Source: Bemisia tabaci (taxonomy: Eukaryota; Arthropoda; Insecta; Hemiptera; Aleyrodidae). Taken from it: a stretch of 64,000 bases of DNA. This document shows positions 26,301-38,409 of this stretch, piece by piece. Within the stretch, counting starts at the first letter, position 1, and every line of letters begins with the position of its first letter. The position numbers and the translations under genes were made by a program. The notes beneath the pieces are model-generated. The model saw nothing but the letters and a program-made list of their open reading frames with translations, did no database searches and was not told the origin of the DNA. Location: positions 1,178,001 to 1,242,000 of the forward strand of contig NC_092800.1 in NCBI RefSeq assembly GCF_918797505.1. The letters run 5' to 3'.

Positions 26301-29300
26301 GCCCGAGAGTGAGTCAACTCATTAAAAAACTATTCCTGTAATTCATGGATGAAAAATTTACTGCTGGGTGATGTCATCATGCGACACTTCCCATTTAAAC
26401 ATATGTATTTTATCAGATTAGGTCATTTTGCATATCTCTTGTAATAATTGTTCAACTTAGAAACCATGGATATCTTTGTACTCGGTTGTTTCCACTTAAA
26501 CAGAAATTCATCTAATTTCAGACCTTTGCAAATTTCCATTTGACAACTGTCAAGTTTCTAAAAAATTGGCTTTATTGAATTGAGGTTTCTTTCCTCATAA
26601 ACAGACACATGTTCAAAGTATCTAGCGACTAGGAAAATCAGGGAGAGATTGCAAGTGGAAGAGTCGTAACCTTCAATGCAAGATAGTGATTTTTTGTCTA
26701 AATTCATGGCGCTGCGGGGCGATTATTGAAATGATATCGACTGTATGTCAGCGCTTTGTCGTGTCGCGCCATCGACTAAGCCATTGCTTAGTCGATGGCG
26801 CGACACGACAAAGCGCTGACATACAGTCGATATCATTTCAATAATCGCCCCGCAGGGTACTGAACCCCTTAAGCACTCTCTCCCAGTCTGTGGTAAGGTT
26901 TTCCTTAGAAAATTCAAGCTTCTTGGTTAAATGGATCGGCATCCATTGCAGTACTATCCACTGATCTATGGTAATTTTTGTGTCTCTTTCGATTTGCGAA
27001 AAAAGGTCAGGGAGAACCACAGAAAGTAAGTCAGACAGATAATCCAAGGGTAGCGGAAAGCTTGGGAACTTAGCAAGAAGGGGATGAAAATTTTGTGAAA
27101 CATACTGAATATAACAAAACTGACTTTTCACTATTTGTTTATTCTCTCTCTGTGAGAAAATATGTACTCTTAAATGGACTGCATTTTGCAATTTGGAACT
27201 ATAAATTTTGGCTCATCTGAAAAAACGCTTGTGTGCATAGGGAAACTATTGGCACATACGTTGTTTTTAAACCGGGCTAGAATTTATAGTTCCAAATTGC
27301 AAAATGCAGTCCAAATATTCAAAGCTCCATTTAGTGGGTACTGTGTCATTGTTTTTATCTTTTTTCCACAGCACAATTGTTTTACCAGATAGTGAAGAAG
27401 AAATTAGACTGATTGATGATGCTTTTGGAAACATCTGCACAGCAGTAAATGACTTGTCTGTCCGCGTGAGAACACAAGCTTGTAAACTCCTTGGCTCTAT
27501 GACAGCTGTCAGTTCAAAGTTTCTGCATCAAACGCTGGATAAGAAACTTATGTCTAACATGAGGGTAAGTTAGTGCCTAAGTCCTCCTAGGCATTTAAGC
27601 CACTTAATTTATTATCTACCTGCAAGTCAAAGTTCATGATTGTTTTGCTTTAACTATAAATTGTGGTTACATGTATTTTTATTGTATGAAAAAAAAAGGA
27701 AATTAAAGAAATATTAAGCCTCTATTAACAAAAAAACTGAAAACCTGAAGAACTAACTATTATGACGAAATTGGAAAAGACGGATTTTATGGCGGGAGTT
27801 AAAATTGAAATGATGAAGTCTAAGCTCACCTTGTAAGAGAGCTTATGCGAGTCAACCTTCTAATATCTCTTCAAATCGCATCATCATTAAGTTCTACCCA
27901 TGAAACTAACTGAAATTAATCTGTTTGTAGTTTGAAATTGATTTATGTGTCTTGGAAATGTCCATCCCCCTCTCTGGAATTCAGCTCCGAATCCTCCCTG
28001 AAAAAGGACATGGGTGCATCTATTTATTTCAAGAGTTTTGAGGAAACTTTTGAATTTGAATTTTTCTGTTTTTTTTTTCCTCAGTAGAAAAATCAAACGT
28101 TTGTTATTTTTGCTTGAGAATCAAGTGGTCATAATGTGAGAGCCTATTGTAGACTTGCTCTATCAAAATATTTAACTTCCTTTTTATATCCAAGTTGAAA
28201 TGTTGATTTAGGTTGCAGTTTCCTGAAGAACAAAACTCAATTATTTCAAGTGAAACTCGTTTTAAGTACTCATCATTCCATGAATTATTAAAATATTTTT
28301 ACTTCTAGTGGAATTTCCATATCAAATTGTTTCTTAAAATGTGTTTTTTTTTTCTTTTTTCCTGCAAAATTTTAGAAAAAGAAGTCAGCCCATGAACGAG
28401 ATTTTGAAAATTTAGTTAGTGGAGAGTGGGCAAGTGGTAACAAATGGGCGGACGATAAACCTAGAGAGTTAATTGATTCTGATGCAATCAGTTTAATGCG
28501 GTCTGGTGCTTGTGGAGCATTTGTGCATGGATTGGAGGATGAGTTTCTGGGTAACTAAGCCTTCATTACCTCTATTTTAGTGAATTCTTCCTGTAAGAAA
28601 TCTTACTGTCCAATTCAATCTAATGAATCAAACTTAATCATCATCACTAACTTTCTGGTGTAACCATAACAGACAAAAGCAGGATTTGTTGTTCAAATTT
28701 TTGTTAGTTTGTCTCCTGGTTTAGCTATTTTTACTTAGTTTTAATGGTATCATTTACTCATTTCTTGCGTTCAAAATGATGAATGGCTGAACTGCTTAAG
28801 TTTACTTTCCGAATTTTGTACACACAACTCAATAAAGAAGGAAAAAAAATTTAAATGAAATAAAATAAAAAATAACTAACCAATAACTTCAATTCTTAAA
28901 ATAATGAATCATCGGTATTTTATTTTATTTCCATGATTAGGGTCCGATTCTGCCTCCTCTTAATATCACTTAGCCTCTCGATAAAATTTGTCTGGTACTT
29001 TAAGCACCCATGCAATTTTAACCAAAGTTGTAGGCTTTTAGTTCTGTTTGTAAATTAACCTTTTAGAGGTGAAAATGTCATTTGGACTGTGAAATTTAGT
29101 ATGTACTAAAGCTGAAAATTTCTTGTTACCGCATTTAAACATTTGCTTTGTCAAGGAGTCAAATTTGTTGGTAGAAATAGGTCTAAGTGATAGCTTTTAT
29201 TTAATTTTCGTTTTATTTGTCTGGTTTAGAGGTGAGAACAGCAGCTGTTGAGGCCATCTGCAACCTTGCCCAGGACAACAATCAATTTGCGTCAGTCTCT

Positions 29301-32300
29301 TTAGATTTTTTGGTGGATATGTTCAATGATGAGATTGAAGACGTGAGATTAATTGCAATCAACAGTCTTACAAAAATGTCGCGGCATATTGAGCTGCGAG
29401 AGGACCAGTTAGAAACTGTTTTAGGAGCCTTAGAGGTAAGTTTTTATAGTACAACGTAAACAAAAAAACCCAAAAATAATGAGGTAACAAACTGATACAC
29501 TAAGAGTGTAAGACTAGGGAAGAAATTCAAAATACAAAAGTGTCAAATCGAAATTAATAAATTTAAGAATTGATTTCGTTTATTGTGTGAGTTGAGTTTA
29601 TTGTTCTTGATTTTATACATCTTTATGTTGCGTTTTATTAAGTTTTTAGTGTTTTGTAAGGAATAATCCGAAATTTTAATGGGAAGTAGGCAGAAGAGAA
29701 CCATTTACATTCCAGTATTGCAAAAATTGCATATCTCATTCTTTGCTGCTAAAAATAGACAAAAAAAGTGAGAGATTGTAACAAAATTAAATACCCAGGA
29801 TAATTTTCTGTTTGATGGCTCATTAAAAAGGGTAAAAATCAAAACGCAAAATTGAAAAACCTCGAACACAACGTTTAGTCGACTGTAAAGGCTTTGCCTT
29901 TCATCTCTCCAAAAAATTCAGCCAGATCATGCTGATTCTCAGTTCCTATAGCAGGAAAACAACAACTTTTAAAAATTACCTACCTGTCATCCAGTCTTAA
30001 CCAAGCATCATGCTCTATGAAATCTGTTTAGTGCAGTAAATGAAGTCACAAAAAATATAACCGATAACCAGCGGAGACATGAACTGATGGAAAATTTGAG
30101 AAACACTCATTTTTGCTCATCGTAAATTGCCACTCCGATTAATAACTATCTCTCGATGTGAACTTAATTTGCACATTGGATATAGATTTTCTGTTGAGTG
30201 CACCATTTGCAAGCGTTACTTGGTCTTGGATCCTTTAAAATCGATGATTAAAGTGGGAAACAATGAATCTCCGTTTGCAACTTATTGTTGTACTTTATTT
30301 TTTCCTCAGGAATCTAGACAATGTAATTGTTCTAAAACTTCCTTGAACTTTTTTCTCCGTCAGAAGAATATTCTTCACAAATTTCAAGCTAGAAAGTTGG
30401 CTTGTTTCTCCTTAAAATGATTAAATAGCAGAATTTTGACACACCACAATAGACTTGAGTGCTTTTGCATTTTGGCCATTAATATAGTAGCCGTATCGAA
30501 AGTACTGTTCGGTACAGTGTATCTAGTTTGTCATAGAATCCATTAAATCTTGCATCATACATCACAAAGGACACCCTTTTTCAGAATATGAGCCTAGGAA
30601 TTTCCACACGAGAACTGCTGTATTAAAGGATGAAATTGCTGTACATTCGCTCTTTTACTCTTCATCAAAATTACCATTCAAATTCATCATCAAGAAAAGT
30701 GCAGGTAGTCTTTCCCAACCTCTTTACCTCTTCGAACATGTTAAAATGAATGAGTAAGCTGCTGAAGATATGTAGCGTGAAAAGTACCATTTTAAGCATC
30801 TAGATAAAATGTTAAATCTGGATAGAACCAGCTGACCTTTTTTAAAGTTTCAATGTGCATTTTTCTACATATAGCCTGTTTGTTTCCTCACAGGATTTTT
30901 CAATGGACGTTAGAGAAGGTCTGCATTTGATGTTAGCATCTTGTCGTCTCTCCACGAAAGATTGTCTACAAATGTGCGTGGATGGTCTTTTGGATAACTT
31001 GAAGAAGTATCCTCAGGTAAGCTCAGGCGAGATATATTATTTATTTATTTTTTTATTTAACAAAAATCAACAGGCAGAGCCCAATTACAAGACGAACGGT
31101 GAAAATGAGTGATAGACAACTAAAGAAACAGTTTAAAGTAGCAACAACAGAGAGCAAATGAGAAACTCAACAAAAATATCATAAACATTTGGAAAAAAAT
31201 GTCTCATGCTCATTTTGAAAAATTAAGTCTTAGATGGTCATTCTTGAGTTCGATATAACCTTTTTTCGCAAGCCGTGTATAGTAATTTTTCAGTGTTTTG
31301 ATACTTTATGTTTCATGAAACCATCGTATTGAATTAATCCAAATGTATTGATTTGCAGGACAAAAAGTCAACGTGGCATTGTTTGCAGAAAATGGGCTCA
31401 AAACATCCAACACTTACCTTATCTCTAGTCCCTTCCTTGTTAGCCATCCATCCCTTTTTCGACATGCCAGAACCCAATGTGGACGATCCAGCCTGTATCC
31501 TTTTTTAATTTTTCTCTCTCATTTTGACTTTTCATGTTATTTAATAGCATAAAATATTCAAAGAAATTGGACAGCAACAGCTGTCAGGGTGGAAACAGTT
31601 TTCAATATACAAGAAAAAATCTGTAGAACAAACGACTCACTTTCATTTTCTTTTGTACAATTTTTCCGGACCGATTTCGGTCATGCAGCCCATCTTCAGC
31701 AATAAACACAATTAATCCAATCAGTCAGGCAGGAATCAGCAGGCTAGTTATTGCAAAATAAAGCAATAGTCAAAGACGATGATGGAAAAATGGAGCAATC
31801 TTAAAAGTTGAATTGGGTACTTGTCAAAGATTGAAGGATAAAATGATGGACTGACTATAGAGCATCTCAAGGGTTGCTGTTTACTTAGTCCATTATTTAC
31901 TTCCTTTGTTCATTCCAATCACTGGCTTCCACCAATAGGATCCCTCTATTTTCCTCTTGTCTACTTTGTTGATTGGTTTGTCCATCAATTTCAATATTCA
32001 GCCCGCAGTCATATTTATCACTGAATAAGGAGCTGCATGCTTGAAACTGTTCTGGAAAAATTGTTACAAAAGAATGAAAAATTCAGTCGTTAATTATACT
32101 TTTTTCTTTTTGTACAGTTCGGGCAGTGCCTGCGTTTTTTTGTTTTTGTTGTAGCACTCAATATATTCCACCTATCTTATGAATTAAATAGGTGAAGCTT
32201 GCTTGGACAGTAATCAATCAGTCAAATAACTTTAACAAAACTTTGTACTTTTTGTCCTATTACCCTGTCAATTCACTGGTTGAATTAACTGGTGAATGGT

Positions 32301-35300
32301 GATGGATTAGTTAAATTGCTTACCGATGAAATCGCTTGTCAAATTTTTTTTTTTTTTTGCATAATTGGTTTTAAAGAGGTCCTCAAAAAATATTTTATTC
32401 CCTTAACTCTATTTCATACAGATATTTGTATATTAATTCTTGTTCTTAATGCTGCACAACATTGTCCGCCAATGCTGCAATTGTTCGAAGAAAATACGAT
32501 CAAGCATTATAGTTACCTAAGGGATACAATGCCAAACCTTGTGCCTCAATTGAAAGTAAGTGTCTTGGAAGGTTCCTTGTCTTGGTTATTTAAATTAGAA
32601 ACAATTGCAATTAAAATTTCAGGTTTGAAGAAACAGAAAATTGCTCAAAATTTTCTAGGGCAGATCTCTATCTCGAGACTCTGACATGTACACCAAAGAA
32701 CAAGGTGACTGAAAGAAAGGCATCCAAAAAGAAATTACCATCTTAAGTGCCGAGAATCCACGAATGTTCTAAATATTGTATTATATTAAAATCTATAAAT
32801 TCACAATTGAGCCTCCGTATAATGAAATGTAATGGTCCAAGGGAAAAGTTCTCAGTTCTTAAAAGTCAATTTTTCAGAGCAATAATTGAGGGCTTGGAGG
32901 ACTAGGTGCATAAGTGCAATTCTTGCTATTTCAAGAAATATGTGTTTAAAGTTTCAAAATTATATGGAGCCTCATGGCGGAAAGAATGTTTAAACTCACT
33001 TTTTGATGCTTTAAAGTTGGATTGTAGTTGTGAATTTTTCACAAAATGTACCTTCAAAATAGTTTTAGTTGAGTTCATGAATTTTTCAATTTTTCAAAAA
33101 GCCCCTCAATTTATGCCAGTTTTATTTTATACCTTCGCACCGCCGTTTTTAGCATTACACCTAACAAAGCTTTGGATTCATTTTCAGTTCAACGTTTCTC
33201 TTCAATCCTCTGAATTGAAGTCAGTGGAAACAGCAACTTCCCAATTTTTGGAATCTTTATTGAGCAAAATAGAGGCAGCACCTTCGAATGGAGTGCGGAC
33301 AGAGCTCCTTGGTGCTGCGGAAAGAGATTTGGATCGCTTGTCGCAAATAGATTCAGCGGTAGCAGGTTCGGCAAGACTGAGCGCCCTTTTCATCTCTTCG
33401 CAGCTGCTCTTCTCAAAAATCATCAATAATAACATGTTCTGCTCCAATTCCAACACAGCTCAGCAGACCAATACTGTCAAGAATTGTATGACTCGACTGC
33501 TGCAAAACGCTTTGAAGTAAGTACATAATTATCATCTCCTATCCTCCATTCCCATATTCTCAGCCCACAATTTCTAACTCTGATATCTGAGACATCGATC
33601 TTAATGAATTTTACAAGAAACAGTCGAAATTCTCCGTCAAGTAAGGTAAGGACAAAAAAATGACTCGCCTTTCCTAACTTACTGTAGTGAAATCGTAGTA
33701 CAGTTGTACGAGTCCAAATAAAAATAAAACATACACATATCTATATTATGTAAAATCTTATTTGAATCACAATTATTTTTGTAAATATAAATTTTTTTTA
33801 AAATCTTATCAACACAATTTAAGAGTATTCTAATAGAAACAATGTAATAAAATTTACTTTTTATATTGAATATTAAATCACTCTAATGGTGTTCACGGTC
33901 ATAGTACATTCTTGATTTGTGTTACACAAGAGAATTTTGTATTCTGCATTTTGAGTAAATGAAGAAGCTTTGCTTTCAAAGTGCTATGTGTTAGTTTCAT
34001 TTTCAAATACAGATTTTATATGAAAATATTGGCTTTATACATAAAAAATCAATGAAGTTGTACTATTTGCTGAAACTCAAATCACCGCAAGCTTCGGAAG
34101 CAAATGCAGTAAAAAAAAAAAAACCCTCTTCTGTGTTGATGTAGTATAAATGTTACGTAGTCCTCAAATGTGTGTTTATGATGTTTCAGATTAGAGCATT
34201 GTTTTGTTGGATTAGATGAACAAAGACTAGCACTGGTTAAACAATTCAAGCTAAAAGTTTTAGCGTTACACTTGGTCTACATTGTTCGGGCAACAAATCA
34301 ATCAGCCAGAGCTCTAACGCATTTCTTCCTGTCCCAAGTGGACAGGATACACAAGTAAGTATTCAAGTTGATGACTGTCACTGAGCCAGTAGTGATTTTA
34401 CAAGTTGTTCCATTTATATCCATTAAAAATATCGATTTCATGTGAGGCAAGTTACCTCACCAAAAATCGATTGTATTCGGTATTTTTAAATGGAAGAATA
34501 ACAGTGTTACCAACTTACGAGAATCGCCACCTTTGTTGAGTCTGTAGACAAGTTAGGAATAGCGGCTCGACATCATGAGTCTCACTAATAGTTGCTTGCT
34601 CTGCTTATTTTTAGTTACCTGATGAAGATTGAGACCCCCTACGCTGTATCGCTGTATCTCCAGATCTAAAAAATCGACAGAGAAATTCCCAAAACCCACT
34701 TGTCGGTGCGGTGTTTCAAAATCTCCTCTCCCGCTTCATTTTTTCAATTGAGAAAAAATCAACAAGATTCCTTAAATTTTTTATACAATTTTATTAACAC
34801 AACAGAAGAAATTCATAGACTTTTTCAAGAGACTACATCGAACAGTTATCAATTGCAAATATAAAGTGTGACAGGAAATTTATAATGCTGCAAACTGCGA
34901 TATGTAGTTTGAAAATTTCCCCGTTGAAATTAGAAGTGTCAAGCAAAATTTTACTGTCAAAATGACATGAAATCATGAAAAAATACTATGCGTGTACATA
35001 AAATTTAATTGTTTTCTTTTTCTATCGGTGTCCATTGTCTATTTGTCTATTCTATCATTTGAAAATGTAACATTCAGAGTCTTTTTCAAGGAAAGTATTC
35101 CTGATGCTATGGAATGTAGCTTTAGAATCAAGCCATACAACTTTACCGCCGTCTTTCCAAGAGAAAAACTTGAGGCTCATGTAATCACGAATGTAGAAAT
35201 TGCATCTTCCTAGCGGAAAAAAATTGATTGTGCATACGTTTCAATAAAAAATTGTGAATAAATACTTGTTGCTCATCAGAGGAAACAGAGAATAGTCTAG

Positions 35301-38300
35301 AATTTCAATTTTATCTTTTCCAATCAACAAGCAACTAAGAAAAAACTTTCTTGTATGCATGTAATTTGAATAATCACACAGTATATCGTTACAGGAATGT
35401 CGTTTATAATCACCTCTGGTATTCTAAGGGAAGAGCAGACGAATAGCAAATCTTCCAATCGCTACTCTATTATTCCTTGTTTCCATTCAATATTAAGATT
35501 GTTAAGACATCAATCTTACAGCATGAGGAGCATTGCTGTTAATAAGTCATGTTTGCAAAAAATATTTTGAGTGGGGTGTACTTTTTCAAGCAAGCTATTT
35601 TTCTCTTATTTTATTGTAGCTAATTTCAAAAATTTTACTTCCAGGGAATTGACGGAGCAAAAGATAACCCCGGATTCTTTTACCGCTTTAATTTTTAAGG
35701 AACTGTCAAAATTAGAGGAAACCAAACCTGGAGCTGTTGCTCGTTGTTTGCAACCTCTCCTTCAGAAGTTCACCCCTCAGTCTCCTCCAAACCCTGATAA
35801 AAAGGTGAGCTAATGCCTTATCTTTTGTCTGGAAATAGGGCAGTTGCAAGGTATTTTTGCAGGATAATAGTATAGTTTTTCTAAAGTAAAAGGACTATAC
35901 ACAGTATACCAAGAAATTTGGCGCCGGTTAAATTTCAATATTTTTTTATGATATACATTATGGACTTGTGAGCACAATGAGCTTTTAAAATTGAACTTTT
36001 TATGTGCTAATCTTTAGAAAAGCAGGGCTGAAAAGTGAATATTTCGGCATTTTTATGTGCAATATCTAGTAGAGATGTTGCAGCATCTTATTAATGATCA
36101 AAGAAATCTCTTGTTTTCTTGTAGGCTTGGAAGATAATACTGATGAAAGGAATCAAATTCCTCCAAAAGATAAGAGCGTACGGTGCAGCGTCCACACACA
36201 CATAGTAATGGTCTCACATTCGATCAAAGAACTTGTGTAAGAGGGCAGAAGAAGTCCTTTTTCAGCCTTTCGAGCCTCGAGATTAGTGTAAAGAGAATTT
36301 TATTTTAAAAATTCATTGTCTTAGGTCGTATGGAACATCATAACAAATAAGATCAATATTTAACGAGAGCCAAATAACTTGTTATTTCCTGGGTAGTTTA
36401 TGAATATATATAATTTGTTTGATTTAAGCTTTTTAAATCAGTATGAAAGTAAAATTGGCTCCCTTCGAAAAATAATTATGAATTTTAAAAATAACTCGTA
36501 TTTCAACCAGTTTTGAATTTTTAAACTCAATAGACCGTGTTTTTTATTATATTTTCCAGATTAAAATGTGTAGCGTAGAAGTAAATAGTCCCACAGGAGG
36601 TGCAGACAATGTTCTTAAATTCACCGCAGGTCTAATAATGGGTGTGCCCTTAGACGCTGACCTTTACAATGTTCCAACACCTAACTTTTTGCGCCTGCGT
36701 TTGAAATATCCTGACCAACAAACTCACCTCATCGTTCCTAGACCATCTCATTTAAGGCCAGTACCTGGTAAGTAACAGATGTTCAAAATGGTTAAACTCT
36801 CTTGAGTTACCTCTTAGTAACAAACTTCAATGGCTCTACTAGTGTTGTATGGCACTTGCATTATGAGACTGAGTCTTTTAAGACGATCAATATTATTTGT
36901 TTTTCATCAGCTCATGAAAAGAATTTGCTCTGGTCCAGAGGTTATAATCTCTGGCAGTATTGTATTGGAAGAAAAGTAGTTGTAATTAAATGGCTTTCAT
37001 AAAAGTCAGCCGAACCTTATTTTACATCGTCTGATCTTCAATTATGTTTTATTTTTTTTATTTAAAGCTGAGAAACATTTTGTCTTCAAATTTAGTAAGC
37101 GGATTCTTGATAGTCCACAAGATGTTGAGTTTTTAGTCCAAAAAATAAAATCAAGCGGAAATCTGGTCGTGTAATATAAAGTTAGATCGATTTTTGTTGA
37201 AGTCGCCCTAATAGAGCATTCAAGTAATGAGGAGCCGTGTATTTCTTTGTTCCATTTTTCAAAAGTTAAGCTGGAACATAAGCGTAACTTATTGCTAGCA
37301 AGTGCAGCGACTGATTTCTCTATTTCTATCTCTTATTTTATTTATTCTGCTGAAAATTAGGGCACAGCCCTGTTTATCAACCTCTCAAGCTTGGAGCACG
37401 TATAAATCAACAATGAATACAAAATATCTGTCAAAATAATCAAGCAAGAGCAGCAATAAAAATAACCATTGTTTTCAGGAGAAGAGAGCTAGCTTGGCGT
37501 CCATCTCTTAGGCGACCGTCCGGGTAATCAATAGCCTGAGGGTTGTCTGCTCATACAAATTGCTAATCTCTCTTTATCAATTCAATCAATTCATTTCAAC
37601 CTTATCTTCCCTTCTATTTTTAATCCTTTAAAATTAAAACTAACCAACATCATCTTTTGAAAATATCGGGGTATTATTTTATTTTTCGAAGGCAGGTACA
37701 TGTTATTTTTGCTATGGCCAACCTCAGTAGTGTAGTAGTTATGGCAGTTTGCTGATTGCTATATTGTTGGCAGTTTTAATTTGTTAATGGCGGTAGTTCA
37801 TTAATCAATTAATCCCTCAGAAATAAAGGTTCGCATGTCTCTATCATTTGCAGTGAAATGAATGCCAAAAATTTTTCATTTCTAGCTCTGAACTTACTAT
37901 GTAATTGGAGTTGTAAAAAGTCAGGGAATGATCATTTTGGTCAAGGAAGACCTGGGAAAGTTAGAGAAATTTTTCCTGTTGAGGCTGTTGACAGCTTGTA
38001 CAGTTCAACATTTAATTATTTCTTGCAGGAAAATAATTCTTCAGGAGAAAGGACCTCGGCTCAATAGGTGAAATATGGGGCTTATAGCTACTACTATTTT
38101 TGTTATCTTGTAAGAAACATTCTCTTTAAATTTAAAGGAATGGTGTTCAGCAGTTTTACTTCGGAACACTTCTTAATCAGCAGTAATGAATGTATTTACT
38201 AATTTTTTTCAGATGACGAAGGCTCTTATCGCTTAGTAACCACAGCTTTAGTATCTCATCAAGTCTGGACAGAAGCCAGTGCGGTGGAACTAAGTGTTGT

Positions 38301-38409
38301 TTTAGACTTATCTGAAAAGGACTCTGTCTTGGGTCCTGTTTGTATAATTGATTTGTGCAAGCCAATCAAACTCTATGTTTCTCCAAAACCAGTGAAGAGA
38401 GGAATTTAA
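20351..38409 (+). CDS. IntS4: Integrator complex subunit 4
   Basis: IntS4 is the HEAT-repeat scaffold of the Integrator cleavage module. With IntS9 and the endonuclease IntS11 it supports 3' processing of snRNAs and promoter-proximal termination by RNA polymerase II in the nucleus. Sixteen exons join in frame: 20351-20407, 21367-21519, 22535-22663, 24464-24781, 26062-26201, 27372-27564, 28376-28550, 29230-29435, 30894-31016, 31359-31494, 32422-32555, 33188-33516, 34190-34354, 35645-35804, 36560-36767, 38213-38409 (stop TAA). They encode 940 aa (human from memory 963). Diagnostic blocks: [13 protein letters not shown] (~222), [18 protein letters not shown] (~274), CKLLGSM...[10 protein letters not shown] (~305-330), [14 protein letters not shown] (~375), [17 protein letters not shown] (~412), [14 protein letters not shown] (~445), [20 protein letters not shown], and the C-terminal [15 protein letters not shown]. 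The start [16 protein letters not shown] resembles human MAAHLKKRVYEEF. The donor of exon 31359-31494 (GTATCC) is weak, but the join to 32422 restores [15 protein letters not shown] exactly. Confidence 0.96.
20554..20811. mobile_element. MITE, GACTTCCTGTCATACTTTA family, in IntS4 intron 1
   Basis: It begins ATCGATGGTGTATGTTGGCA and ends GCCGATTTACGCCGTCGACA. The inner TIR parts CAATCACATAACTCG and CGAGTTATATGATTG match. The core GACTTCCTGTCATACTTTA is at 20602-20620. It differs from other family members in the TIR but shares the interior. Confidence 0.78.
22450..22501. repeat. Short tandem AAAATGGTT-like repeat
   Basis: Four imperfect copies of a TAAAAATGGTTA-like unit lie in IntS4 intron 21520-22534, about 35 bp before the acceptor of exon 22535. 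Confidence 0.7.
22864..23415. mobile_element. MITE, AATGGACCACTAGACAAGG family, copy 2 (inverted relative to copy 1)
   Basis: A ~552-bp element in IntS4 intron 22664-24463 with the same long terminal inverted repeats as 4956-5509. The interior aligns with copy 1 only in reverse complement; for example CTCCTAATGGAGATATTAA at ~22969 corresponds to inverted sequence at ~5390 in copy 1. The 91-codon ORF inside (22974-23249) is not supported as a gene, because the matching interior in copy 1 is not open. Confidence 0.85.
23431..23555. mobile_element. Small MITE, CTGCGGGGCGATTATTGAAA family
   Basis: It starts CAGCGGGCTTATTATTGAAA and ends TTTCAATAATCGGCCGCAG, a ~125-bp element 15 bp after the previous repeat. 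Its termini match those of the perfect palindrome at 26712-26855. Confidence 0.7.
24988..25238. mobile_element. MITE with GTGAAAAGGGACC-like TIRs
   Basis: Left end CCATGAAAAGGGACCTTTTT and right end AAGGTCCCTTTTCACTGTTA. The inverted similarity extends ~55 bp inward through TTGCAAAT. The element is about 250 bp and lies in IntS4 intron 24782-26061. Confidence 0.78.
26712..26855. repeat. Perfect palindrome, two 70-bp arms and a 4-bp loop
   Basis: The arms 26712-26781 and 26786-26855 are exact reverse complements around the loop CATT. The outer ends CTGCGGGGCGATTATTGAAA / TTTCAATAATCGCCCCGCAG resemble those of the small MITE at 23431-23555 and, more loosely, 60866-61118. It lies in IntS4 intron 26202-27371. 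Perfect arms point to a very recent fold-back insertion or to ongoing arm homogenisation. Confidence 0.93.
27176..27312. mobile_element. Fold-back MITE, GGACTGCATTTTGCAATT family, copy 1
   Basis: GGACTGCATTTTGCAATTTG (27176) and its complement ending AAATGCAGTCC at 27312 frame a ~137-bp element with ~30-bp near-perfect arms. It ends 59 bp before IntS4 exon 27372. Related copies are at 39471-39606 and 62338-62461, with a fragment near 45290. Confidence 0.85.
27565..30893. other. IntS4 introns 6-8, mostly unremarkable
   Basis: Outside exons 28376-28550 and 29230-29435 this block is AT-rich intron. The only repeat I recognise is a diverged copy of the GACTTCCTGTCATACTTTA family at about 30240-30484 (TCGATGATTAAAGTGGGAAA at its left, TTTTGGCCATTAATA at its right). 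Nothing else stands out. Confidence 0.55.
32893..33090. mobile_element. Half copy of the GCGCATAAGTGCA fold-back family
   Basis: The sequence from GGAGGACTAGGTGCATAAGT runs parallel to the element at 46304-46540 (inverted arm), including GGAGCCTCATGGCGGAAAGAA and TTTTTGATGCTTTAAA. It sits about 100 bp before the acceptor of IntS4 exon 33188. The ORF that runs through it into the exon is intronic read-through. Confidence 0.6.
34409..34493. repeat. Fold-back in IntS4 intron 13
   Basis: TTCCATTTATATCCATTAAA pairs with TTTTTAAATGGAA, and ATCGATTTCATGTGAGG with CCTCACCAAAAATCGAT. The stem is imperfect, with arms of ~40 bp. Confidence 0.65.
34672..34940. mobile_element. Diverged MITE, GACTTCCTGTCATACTTTA family
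   Basis: Contains AAAGTGTGACAGGAAATT (34865-34882), the inverted family core, and terminal similarity (GTTTCAAAATCTCC near 34713; TTTGAAAATTTCCCCG near 34910). It lies in IntS4 intron 34355-35644 and is older than the other copies. Confidence 0.5.

Noticed and set aside
32906..33187. Upstream part of the 204-codon ORF leading into IntS4 exon 12
   Set aside because: It is repeat-derived intron; a good TTTTCAG acceptor at 33181-33187 defines the exon start.
34992..35213. 73-codon ORF considered as an extra IntS4 exon
   Set aside because: Exons 34190-34354 and 35645-35804 already join in frame (RIHK-ELTEQ), matching the spacing of the human protein; the ORF has no IntS4 similarity.
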